NCBI GenBank assembly: GCA_964036045.1
Contig: OZ038386.1
Location: 12,052,113 to 12,116,112, forward strand
Reading direction: 5' to 3'
DNA from: Eutreptiella sp. 'Long Island Sound 2002'
Lineage: Eukaryota; Euglenozoa; Euglenophyceae; Eutreptiales; Eutreptiaceae
Length of the DNA: 64,000 nt
The notes beneath the pieces are model-generated. The model was given only the letters and a program-made list of their open reading frames with translations. It had not been told where the DNA came from and did not search any database. The translations under genes were made by a program, and so were the position numbers. This document shows positions 47,300 through 57,214 of the stretch, in pieces (the stretch's first letter is position 1; every line of letters starts with the position of its first letter).

Positions 47300-47690
47300 G
47301 ACCGCACCAAGTTTACAGTGACAGTGTACAGTGACAGTGTACAATGACAGTGTATAGTGAGAGCATACAGTGCGTGTAGAGTGACAGTGTAGAGTGCTAG
47401 TATAGAGACTTGGGCGTTGTGGCGGACGTACTGTGCGTGGGGATACATTCTATGAGACCTTGGGGAGTACAGTGTACAGAGTACAGTGTACAGTGTACAG
47501 TGTACAGTGACAATGTACAGTGATAGTGTATAGTGACAGTGTGCAGTGGCAGTGACAGCGTACAGTGCCAGAATACAGTGTACCATGTACAGTGACAGTA
47601 GATAGTGACACCATTGACCGTGTACATGGACAGTGTACAGTGACAGTGTACAGTGACAGTGTACAGTGACAGTGAACCATGAGTGAGCCC
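47300..47690 (+). repeat. CAGTGTACAGTGA array, left arm
   Basis: 12-13 bp words such as GTGACAGTGTACAGTGACAG. The mirror copy is at 49,590-49,975. Confidence 0.85.
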
Positions 47691-47850
47691 TCACTGAGCG
47701 CTCACTGAGCCATTTGGCGCGCTCAGTGAGCGCTCACTGAGCCATTTGGCGCGCTCACTGAGCGCTCAGTGAGCGCGCGAAACGGCGCAGTGAGCGCTCA
47801 GTGAGCGCGCCAAATGGCTCAGTGAGCGCTCAGTGAGGGCTCACTCATGG
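47690..47850 (+). repeat. TGAGCGCTCA palindrome cluster 2
   Basis: The same motif family as at 45,575, including GCGAAACGGCGCAGTGAGC. Mirrored at 49,405-49,590. Confidence 0.85.
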
Positions 47851-47859
47851 TTCACTGTC

Positions 47860-49395
47860 ACTGTACACTGTCATTGCACACTGTGTATTGCACACTGCAC
47901 ACTGCACACTGTGTATTGCACACTGCACACTGCATACTGTGTATTGCACACTGCACACTGCACACTGTGTGTTACAAATTGCACACTGCACACTGTAATG
48001 CACACTGCACACCCTGTAATGCACACTGCGCACTGTGTATTGCACACTGCACACTGCACAGTGCACCGTGTGCAGTGTGCAATACCCAGTGTGCAGTGGC
48101 ACAGTGCACACTGCGCAGTGCACTGTGTGCAGTGTGCAATGCCCAGTGTGCACCGTGCAGTGTGCAATACACGGTGTGCAGTGTGCATTACACAGCGTGT
48201 AGTGTGCAGTGTACACTGCGCACTGCACACTGTGTACTGCACACTGCACACTGTAATGCACACTGCACGCTGTGTATTGCACACTGCACACTGTAATGCA
48301 CACTGCACACTGTGTCATGCACACTGCACACTGTGCATTACAAACTGCACACAGCACGCTGTCATGCACACTGCACACTGTGTATTGCACACTGCACACT
48401 GCACACTGTGTATTGCACACTGCACACTGCACACTGTGTGTTACAAATTGCACACTGCACACTGCAATGCACACTGCACACGGTGTATTGCACACTGCAC
48501 ACTGTATACTGTGTATTGCACAGTGCACACTGCATACTGTGTATTGCACTGTGTGTTACAAATTGCACAACGCACACTGTAATGCACACTGCACACTGTG
48601 TAATACACTCTGCACACTGTGTATTGCACACTGCACACTGCACGCTGTGTATTGCACACTGCACACTGCACACTGCACACTGTGTGTAGTGTGCACTACA
48701 CAGGGTGTAGTATGCCGTGTGTGATGTAATCCACACGGCACACCGTGTAATGCACACTCCACACTGTGTCATGCACACTACACCCTGCACCGTGTGTATT
48801 GCACATTGGGTATTGCACAGTGCACCGTGTGCAGTGTGCAATACCCAGTGTGCATTACGCAGGGTGCGGTGTGTAGTGTGCAATACACAGTGTGCAGTGT
48901 GCATTACAGTGTGCAGTGTGCAATTTGTATTGCACAGTGTGCAGTGTGCAGTGTGCAATACACAGTGTGCGGTGTGCATTACAGTGTGCAGTGTGCAATA
49001 CACAATGTGCAGTGTGCAATACACAGTGTGCAGTGTGCATTACAGTGTGCAGTGTGCAATACACAATGTGCAGTGTGCAATACACAGTGTGCAGTGCGCA
49101 GGGTGCAGTACACAGTGTATACTGCGCACTACACACTGTGTAATGCACACTGCACACTGTGTCATGCACACTGCACACCGCACAGTGCAAGCATTTGGGC
49201 GCTCAGTGTGCAGTGTGCAATACACAGTGCGCAGTGTGCATTACAGGGTGTGCAGTGTGCATTACAGTGTGCAGTGTGCAATTTGTAACACACAGTGTGC
49301 AGTGTGCAGTGTGCAATACACAGTATGCAGTGTGCAGTGTGCAATACACAGTGTGCAGTGTGCAGTGTGCAATACACAGTGTGCAATGACAGTGT
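47860..49395. repeat. CACTGCACACTGTGTATTG arrays meeting at the palindrome centre
   Basis: The left half is mainly CACTGCACACTG-type and the right half its complement CAGTGTGCAGTG, with short local orientation switches (48,066-48,210). The turn is near 48,600-48,720. Confidence 0.85.
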
Positions 49396-49404
49396 ACAGT
49401 GACA

Positions 49405-49590
49405 GTGAACCATGAGTGAGCCCTCACTGAGCGCTCACTGAGCCATTTGGCGCGCTCACTGAGCGCTCACTGCGCCGTTTCGCGCGCTCACTGAGCGCTC
49501 AGTGAGCGCGCCAAATGGCTCAGTGAGCGCTCACTGAGCGCGCCAAATGGCTCAGTGAGCGCTCAGTGAGGGCTCACTCATGGTTCACTG
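49405..49590 (+). repeat. TGAGCGCTCA palindrome cluster 3
   Basis: Mirror of cluster 2. Confidence 0.85.
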
Positions 49591-49975
49591 TCACTGTACA
49601 CTGTCACTGTACACTGTCACTGTACACTGTCCATGTACACTGTCAATGGTGTCACTATCTACTGTCACTGTACATGGTACACTGTATTCTGGCACTGTAC
49701 GCTGTCACTGCACACTGCACACTGCCACTGCACACTGTCACTATACACTGTCACTGTACATTGTCACTGTACACTGTACACTGTACACTGTACACTGTAC
49801 TCTGTACACTGTACTCCCCAAGGTCTCATAGAATGTATCCCCACACACAGTACGTCCGCCACAACGCCCAAGTCTCTATACTAGCACTCTACACTGTCAC
49901 TCTACACGCACTGTATGCTCTCACTATACACTGTCATTGTACACTGTCACTGTACACTGTCACTGTAAACTTGGT
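49590..49975 (+). repeat. CACTGTACACTGTCA array, right arm
   Basis: Mirror of 47,300-47,690. Confidence 0.85.
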
Positions 49976-51464
49976 GCGGTCTTTTTTGGGAGGGGGTGGA
50001 TGGTGATTTCAGCCCCCCTCTTTGTAGTCCTTTACCACCCCCCCCCCAGAGCTACAGCCTGAACCCAAAGAACGGCTGCAGCCACAGTGAAAGCTGCAAC
50101 TGCAGCCTTCGCCACAGCCAGGGCCACACACACTGACACAACCACAACCAAATCCACACACAACACAGCTTGCAGACACACACCCACACCCACACCCACA
50201 CCCACAACCAAAGCCGCAACCACAGCCACTACCATAACCACACCAAGAACGACAGCTACCACAACAGCCATGGCAACAACCGTACGCAAGCCCAGAACCA
50301 CAGCCACAACCACAAACACAAGCATACCTGCGTCTGCAGCCACAAACACAATGTTATGCGCACACAATCAAAGCCTATGCCACACAACACCAAAACCAAC
50401 AACAACATCCAAAACAACAGCTGCAACACACACACACACACACCTGCGCGTACACACATTCACGAATCCACATACACGCACAAACCTAGGCAGCCAGAAA
50501 CCAAAGAACGCAGTCACACACTCACAACCACTCACACACAAAGACACCTTCACTCACGCATCGATCCATGCAACCCCCCACCCCCCCACACACACACAAG
50601 CAGACATACAAACACACTAAATGAGAGAAACCAAGAACGAACAAACCATCTATAGCTGCGCACATGCGCATGGGCACAACTACACACGCACGCAAGCACG
50701 CACACACGCACCCACACACATAATAGCACAACATACCTGCAAAGGTCATCGTCCTTGCCGCCACCATCATGCATGTGATGCCATGGCCAAAAAATAGGAA
50801 AGGTAGGACAAAGGGGACGGGACAGGCAAGAGAACAGAAGGGCTACGCACGAGGGAAGCGGGGGAACGCAGCATAACGAAAGGGGAGGGGAGGGGATAAG
50901 GACGGAGGGGTATCAATGTGTCATGGTGTAGGTCACGATGGTTGTATGATCAACCGCACAAAAGCGAGCAATGTCCTTTGTGCCCTATTTGTGCTTCATG
51001 GTGTGTGTGTGTGTGTATGGGGTGGGTGGGTGCCATTTTCATGAGGCAACAAGGAACACCCTCGCAAATGGTTAGGTTCATATCCCCGAACCCCAACCCC
51101 GTAACCATCTCTCCCTAGCCCTTCACTTCACATGGTTCAATGTGGCCATGTGTTTATGTACACGCAAGATAATTGCACACAAGAATGAATGTGGTTGTCA
51201 ATTTGTGCATGTGCATGTGTGTGTGGACGTGTGTATGGTGTATGTGTGTGTATGTGTTTGGCTATTTGTGTCCCTGACGAAGTGTGTGTGTTTGGATGTT
51301 TGTGTGTTTGTCGCCACGGGTACATGTATGCAAGTATGTATGTGTGCATGCACGCTCAAGTTCTTGGAGAAAAGACGTGGTGAGAACTGCGGACCAATGT
51401 TGGTGTGAAAAGGGTGAAGTGTGGGCCAGCAAGGGTGGGAAGAGAGGGCGGAAAGGGGGAGAAA

Positions 51465-51610
51465 CTCCTGAGTGAGCCCTGAGTGAGCCCCCAATTAGCT
51501 CTCAGTGAGCGCTCACTGAGCCATTTGGCGCGCTCAGTGAGCGCTCAGTGAGCCGGCTCAGTGACGGCTCAGTGACGGCTCAGTCGGGTGCTCAGTCAAC
51601 TGAGCCGTCG
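51465..51610 (+). repeat. TGAGCGCTCA palindrome cluster 4
   Basis: Mirror of cluster 1. It ends next to a short C-run (AAACCCCCCCGG) that is unmatched in the left arm. Confidence 0.85.
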
Positions 51611-51805
51611 AAAAAAAGAAACCCCCCCGGTCAAATCCTCTTGGCCTAGGGATTGGTGTCCCTTTGGGGACATTCCAAAACCCCAACCCAACCCCGAAAG
51701 CCACAACTTTTCACATGAAACCCCTTGAAAAACACCACTTAGCCCCAAATGAGCCGTTTTAGCCCCAACTGAGCCCCAACTTCACATTTCCAAGTGAGCC
51801 GCAGG

Positions 51806-53589
51806 TACACCCTGGCCCCCGCCATGGCGCAGCTTGTAAGGGCCCGCCAAGCCGTACGGGGAGGCTACCCACACGTTGAGCCCATCGTAGAAGCGCGGAA
51901 GCCAGGGCGACAGAGACTCCTCAGGGGCCTCGTGATCACACGCCCCTGCCACCTTGCGGTCGGGATTGCAGAAGGCATTCGCCTCATCCCAATCGTCCGA
52001 CAAACCTCCCCGTGCTGGATGGCCCAACCGGCCAGCAGCCAACGGCAAGCCAGGGCCAGCGACTGGCCCAACAATTGCCGCCGATAGGCAAAGTGCTCCA
52101 GGGGCACGGCGCGCCGGGGCTCTCGGCGGGTGACCCGGCGATCCTGCACAACGCCCGTCTCCAGCCGCCGGAGGTAGGGCTCCAGCATGACGGGCCGGCT
52201 GTTGCGCACCAGCCACGGCGGGAGCTTCTTAGCGAGGCAGACGTGGAGGACCGCCGAGAGCAGTCGGCTGGGGGTCCCTGACGCAAGGGCCTCCACGACA
52301 CTCACTAGAACCCGCAGGCCGAAGCGCGGCAGGGCGGATACCAGGGGCCGCGGCAGCTCGTTGAGGGACGTGGCCGGGGATCCCTTTTTCACGGCTTGCT
52401 CCATGTGGTGATACGTCGGCGGGGCTCCTGTGACCAACGGTTCCGGTGGCCGGGGCAGTGCCGCGCGCATGCGCGAGATGAAGTCCGGGTCGTCTGTGGA
52501 GTCGCCCGGGCGCACGGGGGCTTGGAGGCGCGAGAGGTCCAGGGCGAGGCACGCATGGCCGCAGTGTAGTTCCTGCGCCTGGCGGAGCAGCTCCTCCTGG
52601 AAGGCCTCCAGCGTGTCCGGGAAGCGGACGCCGTCGGGGCTAGCCTCGTTGAGGAGGCGGAACTTGGGCGGCCGGAGGCGCACTGCCCATCCCGTCTGGG
52701 ATGTCAGGGCCAACCCATCAAGTTTGGCCTTCTCCACGCGCATGAGGGCCCCGTACGCCGCGTCTTGGCGCTCCTGCCACCAGGCTTGGACAGTGTGTGC
52801 TGTCGCCGACCCGGCGCCCGCGTCGAGTTCCTGGGCCGCCCGCAGGACGTCTCGGTCCGGGGGGCGCAAGGAATTCTTCTGGGAGGGCACCAGGCCCTCC
52901 AGGGCGGCCCACACCGCTTGGACCGTCCCAGCTGGGGTCAGGCGGGCGTGGGCCGACCACCACAGGGCCAATGAGGCCGCTGCCGCCGCGGGTGCCTGAT
53001 GCTCCGGCCTAAGCTGGGACCAGCGGAAGCGGCGGCAGGACGGGTCCGCTGCTGTGAAGACGCGTTCCGCGAACGCCAGGTTGCACTGCACCATCCGGTG
53101 GGTGCTAAGACCGGCGAGCAGGACCTTATTGGCCCACACGCACGGGGTCTTCGGGCCCATGAGGACCCAGTCCAGCTCACGCTCCGAGGGGCGCCCCACT
53201 TGCCAGACTACGTTCGTCGGGTCGCCCGGCCGGTACGGGGCCCGGAACCCGGCCAGCGGGCCTTTCGGGCCTAGGGCCTTGAAGAGCCACCCTCCCCCGC
53301 GGGGGCATTGGGCCTTGTTAAGGTCGCCGGCCACGATCTTGACACTGGCTCCTGCCGTGCGCACGAAAGCGGAGGCATCGCCTATGACGGCCCTGCGCCG
53401 TTCCGCTGGCAGGGCCGGTGGCAAGTGCATGTTGACTGCTGCCAGCACGGGCGAGCTGCCCGGGCGGGCTCTACACGCACGCTGAGGTTGTGCTCCTGGG
53501 CATGTTCGCCGACTTGGGACCCGTTCGCGCCCCCCGCAGCGCAAGCTGGCGCAGCGCCGCCCTAGCAACCCAGGATGGCAGGGGCTCAC
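51806..53589 (-). pseudogene. LINE endonuclease C-terminus and RT N-terminal half
   Basis: A minus ORF of 574 codons (53,589-51,865) carries the endonuclease motifs AGDLNK (residues 87-92), ELDWVLM (138-144) and STHRMVQCNL (162-171). The last stands in for the usual SDH and lacks its Asp. A linker follows, then RT onset: VCLAKKLPPWLVRNSRPVML. Near 52,005 a frameshift moves coding to the frame giving motif A DDWDEANAFCNP and motif B LRHGGGQG, which reaches the palindrome edge. The domain would nick DNA and prime reverse transcription at the target. Confidence 0.75.
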
Positions 53590-53639
53590 GGCTAGAGCCC
53601 GGCGCCGCCCCTCCCCAAGCTACCGCTCCACTGCCCCCA

Positions 53640-54980
53640 GGCACTACCCATCAGGGCAGCACCCGCGCCGGCGGCTCCTTACCTCCAACCGCCCTTGTCA
53701 CACTACTCCCCAGCAGTGCACCAGTTGGCCCCCCAATATTCCCCCCACCCCCAGCCGGCCCACCGCACGTTCGCCCGGTCCCCCTACGAGGGCCACGCCA
53801 TGGTCCACCGTGGCACGTAGCGGGCAGCCGAAGCGTCCAGGCTGATAGCTCCCGCCCACCTGTCCACCGCAAAAGACGACCTGTACCTCCGCATGGCCAC
53901 CTTCTCCTCCGCCCTCGGCATCCTGTGGGCCCTCCGCGCCGCTCAAACGGGCGACCGGGTCGCGAACGTCCTCATAGCCAACGCTGCGCGCTGGGGGACA
54001 GAGGGCCAGGCGGTGGCGGCGGCGCTGGCCGACTCAATGGTGTACCTGGAGGCCCGCGAATTTCTCACCCTGGCGGATGAGACTCGCCAGCGGTGCGCCG
54101 AGCGGCTGTGGCGGTTTGTAGCGGCCCTCCCGGACACCACGCCCTTCGCAGCGGTTGCTACCGCCATTGCGTGCACGGCCGATGTCCCGCCCGACATATG
54201 CGCTGCCCTCCTGCAGACCATAGACCGGGGCACCTTTTGGACGGCCTTGGTGGGGGCAGCTGCACCCGCCGCCCGCCCAGAGACCCTACAGTCCATTGAG
54301 GCGGTGGTCAAGGACCAAGGGGGCATGTCGTCGCTGCCTGCCTGGGCCCGGGCAGCCACCCAGCACGTGCCAGGTGCAGCGGCACCCCCTCCCGCTGCCC
54401 CACGCCCAAACTGGGTGCTAGAAGCCTCAGCGCGGGTACCAGGTGCAGCAGCCGCGCCGGCAGCGCCCCAACCGGCAGCCCCGCCAGCCCCCCAGTACCC
54501 AGCCGGCCACACACCCCACCTGGCGTCGTTCCCTATGCCCTGACCGACGGGCCCGGCCCCGGCCCCGTGGGCCCCGCCGGCTACCCCCGCCCAGGGCCCG
54601 CAACCGGCCCCATGGGCGCACCAGCCCCAGACTCAGTCGCGACGGCCCCTTGGCAGGTAGCATACGCTGCCCCGCCGCCCCCTCCCCCCCCCCGAGACAC
54701 GGGTGGGCTCCCCCGCCTCCCGCCAACTCACCATCGAGGTCTCCGGTCTCAGTCCAGAGACCATGAAAACCTCGGCGGTCAGGGACGCCCTCTGCTCAGC
54801 CTCCAGCGCGGCTACGAGTATGACGCCTGCTTCGAGGCAATGTGGCGGGCGTTTGCGGGGGACCAGACTTGCGCCCTGATGCCGGTGATGACGGCGGCAG
54901 GGTACGTGTCCGCGACGATGGTCGCACCGTGCCGATGGCACCCTCTTCTCCCCCCCGCCCGAGCAGGGCCAGCCCCCTAA
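53640..54980 (+). pseudogene. LINE ORF1-like region, inverted
   Basis: The plus frame 53,893-54,543 gives an Ala-rich helical protein (MATFSSALGILWALRAAQTG, then LADSMVYLEAREFLTLADET, RLWRFVAALPDTTPFAAVA) with a Pro/Ala-rich tail. A second frame, 54,567-54,980, adds more Pro/Gly-rich sequence and GYEYDACFEAMWRAFAGDQ. It resembles a gag- or ORF1-like nucleic-acid-binding protein of GC-rich LINEs, with no exact family match. Strand is opposite to the RT half. Confidence 0.5.
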
Positions 54981-55439
54981 GAAGAAAGCGAAGGTGCAGC
55001 CACCTCCGCTACAGTCACAGATGGGGCGGCAAACGCCGGCCCCGGTGGCCATGTTGCCACCACCCGCGGCATTCCAGCCACCACCCACCCTCCCGCCCCA
55101 AGGCTCCCCCTGGACCACGCCCCGGCCCCAGCCTCCCGCCCCAAGGCTCCCCCTGGGCCACGCCTTGGCCCCCAGCTGAGCAGCCCGCCCCACACCCGAC
55201 CATGCTCCCGACGGCGCCGGCGGTGTGGCCTCCCCAAGGAGCGGCAACCCACGCGCCAGGGGCGCCGGGCGGCCAAGCGAGGGGGCACCGACTCCCCCTC
55301 CACCTCCCCCAAGGGGTCTGTAGCCCGGGCCCGCTAAGGGCTTTGGTGATGGCCCTGTTGCCCCACCCCGCCCCACCCCAGGTGCGCGCTCTGCCCAGGC
55401 TCATCGGCAACCTCTTCTGGGATGCCCCCCCCCCACACC

Positions 55440-56445
55440 TGCCAGTCCCCGACAACACGAACCGGGCCCGGAGGGGCTCGACCCCGTCTGCCTCCACTGT
55501 GCCGCATGGTGCTAGCGCCCGGCGGCGGGCAGACCCGCGGGCTGCCCCGCATGTGGCTCCTGGGAGGCGCTGCACCTCCCCGTGGCGGGGGACCAGCGGC
55601 GCACGTGGTACCGGGCGTTCGGCGACCTCGCCCTAACCCGCCTACCGGCCATTGGAGTCCTCGGCCTCGCCCCCACCATCCTTCATGCCCTGCTTGGCAT
55701 CATCCAGCCCTGGGTGCAGGTGCCGGGCCGCTCCTTGCGCAGGTTCGGTGCTAGCGCCCCGTCCTTTCCGCTGGTGGTCGCCAGTGTGGTCCTCTGCGCC
55801 CGGCGTCCGGCCGACTCGGGCCCCCTGCTCGACAGCCTAGCTGGGTGGCACTACCACGCCGGGGACCACGGCCGCCTGCAGCCCTGGTATGCCGTAGGGC
55901 TACAGTGCTCCAGCTGCGGAAGACTCCGCGCAGCCGGGGTGAGTGAAGCCTCTGCCCCGCCCTTGGGGGCCCCGCGGCAGGGGCTGTTCTGTATCCACCT
56001 CGACTGCGCCACACCAGTCACCGTGGAGATGGCGTCTCGGGCCGTCGTCGAGCTCGGGGGTATGGCCCAGCCCGGGGCGGTACCGGTGGGCCGACTGCAA
56101 GGCACCCGGTGCGAGCCGCCACCCCCGGAACCAGGCCCGCCCGAGGAGTATGCCTCGTACGCGCTTCGCGTGCCACATGACCCCCTGGAGCACCTGCAGC
56201 GTAGCCCCCCCGACGTGGGCCAACTCCTTGTCGTTGCGGCCAATTGCGGCGGCCTCGGATCGGACCCCGGGAAAGTCCCGCGCCTCATCGCGTACCTGGC
56301 CTGTGCGGAGCCCGACATCGCCCACCTGCAGGAGGCGGGCACGCAATTTGCCGCCGCGTGCATGGCCGGCCTGCCGTACCGCGTGTGCGTGTGGCCCCTC
56401 ATCCCGGGGGGGGGCTGGTCACCCTGGTGCACGCCCGCCTGATGA
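55440..56445 (+). pseudogene. LINE zinc-knuckle segment and endonuclease N-terminus, inverted
   Basis: The plus frame has CLHCAAWC, an in-frame TAG at 55,513-55,515, then CPACGSWEALHLPVAGDQRR, continuing in frame as a helical segment and CSSCGRLRAAG...FCIHLDC (two further C-x2-C / C-x4-C pairs). From about 56,220 it reads LLVVAANCGGLGSDPGKVPR and CAEPDIAHLQEAG, the first two motifs of an apurinic-type endonuclease (N, then Q-E). The domain stops near 56,445. Its remainder is found on the minus strand at 53,520. Confidence 0.65.
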
Positions 56446-57214
56446 GCCCGGCTGGGTCGGGGAGTGCCGGGCTGGCCTTCACCAGGCGTAGGGAGCCGGA
56501 GATCAGGCCCGTCAGGTGCGGCGGGGCTACGGGGCAGTCGGCGGGGTACCCGTTGGCATCGGGGACCCCGGCCCAGACCTTCTCTTGGGAGCTCCGGGCG
56601 GCCCACGCGGCCGTCAGGGCAATCCAAAGCCACAGGCAGTGCAAGGCCACCGGGGGGCCCGCGGGGCTAAAAGACTAGTTGAGGAGGCGCCGGAGGTGGT
56701 AGGGATCGCGGTTCAGCTTGTCCCTGCACCGCTGCTGCGAGGTGCCCCACCGAATGTGGCCCAGGACCAATCGCGAACTGGAGCTCATGGTCGCCGCCCC
56801 TAGGGAGGATCTCTTGGCGGTACCAGTCCACCACGTCGGGCACAGACATCCACGGGGCCTCGGGCCACCATGTCGCCAACAGCGCTCGCTCCGCCTTGGT
56901 CATCTTGCCCGTGAGGATGGAGAGGTGCATGCCCAGCGTGCGGGCGAGCGCGTCCGTGAGGGGCACTCCCACGACCTCGGTTGCTGTGGGCAGTGTTGCA
57001 CCGTGGCCAAGAGGGCCCCCTTCACGAGGGCCACACGGTCTACGCGGCCCACCTGCTACGGGTGGGCCTCAAGGTGGAGCCTGTGCTCTGCTAGAGATAG
57101 GGCGCGGAATTCTGCCATGGTGCCTGTGACGTAGAGACCCGTGCCGGGCGCCGCGACCTGCACCCTGATGCTCCCGAGAAACCGTTTTCCCCTCCGCTGG
57201 TCAGGGGGGAGGAT
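56446..57214 (-). pseudogene. Second LINE-like RNase H or tail fragment
   Basis: Minus frames give GTGLYVTGTMAEFRALSLAE (57,145-57,086), where MAEFRAL resembles the RNase H Glu motif. About 200 bp on they give KMTKAERALLATWWPEAPWM and SVPDVVDWYRQEILPRGGDH (56,904-56,785). The fragment is short and damaged, and is probably from another copy of the same LINE class. Confidence 0.35.

Larger units (their letters stand above)
45387..51805. mobile_element. 6.4-kb palindromic (foldback) element inside the LINE RT
   Basis: Two arms of about 3.2 kb are reverse complements, centred near 48,600. The ends are CCTGCGGCTCACTGG on the left and CCAAGTGAGCCGCAGG on the right, flanked by TA on each side (45,385-45,386 and 51,806-51,807). 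Next come AAATGTGAAGTTGGGGCTCA and its mirror. Each arm carries, outside in: a TGAGCGCTCA cluster, a unique TG/CA-rich segment of 1.5 kb, a CAGTGTACAGTGA array, a second TGAGCGCTCA cluster, and a CACTGCACACTGTGTATTG array reaching the centre. No protein-coding signal. The mirrored ORFs are products of the repeats. Confidence 0.85.
42836..56445 (-). mobile_element. LINE with 5' inversion and a nested palindrome
   Basis: A non-LTR retrotransposon with apurinic-type endonuclease, RT, RNase H and a Cys/His C-terminal region. The 3' half reads on the minus strand from about 53,589 down to an acidic C-terminus at 42,836. The 5' half (ORF1-like region and endonuclease N-terminus) reads on the plus strand from about 53,590 to 56,445. 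The break falls inside the endonuclease domain, the arrangement expected from twin priming. A 6.4-kb palindrome interrupts the RT. Several frameshifts and in-frame TAGs show it is dead. Confidence 0.75.

Noticed and set aside
45700-47334. Genes mirrored in the arms of the palindrome
   Set aside because: Frames consist of simple TG/CA-rich words without motifs and are duplicated only because the arms are inverted copies.
47833-49427. Cys/His/Thr-rich open frames in the palindrome
   Set aside because: CACTGCACACTG-type repeats and their mirror; identical peptides on both strands.
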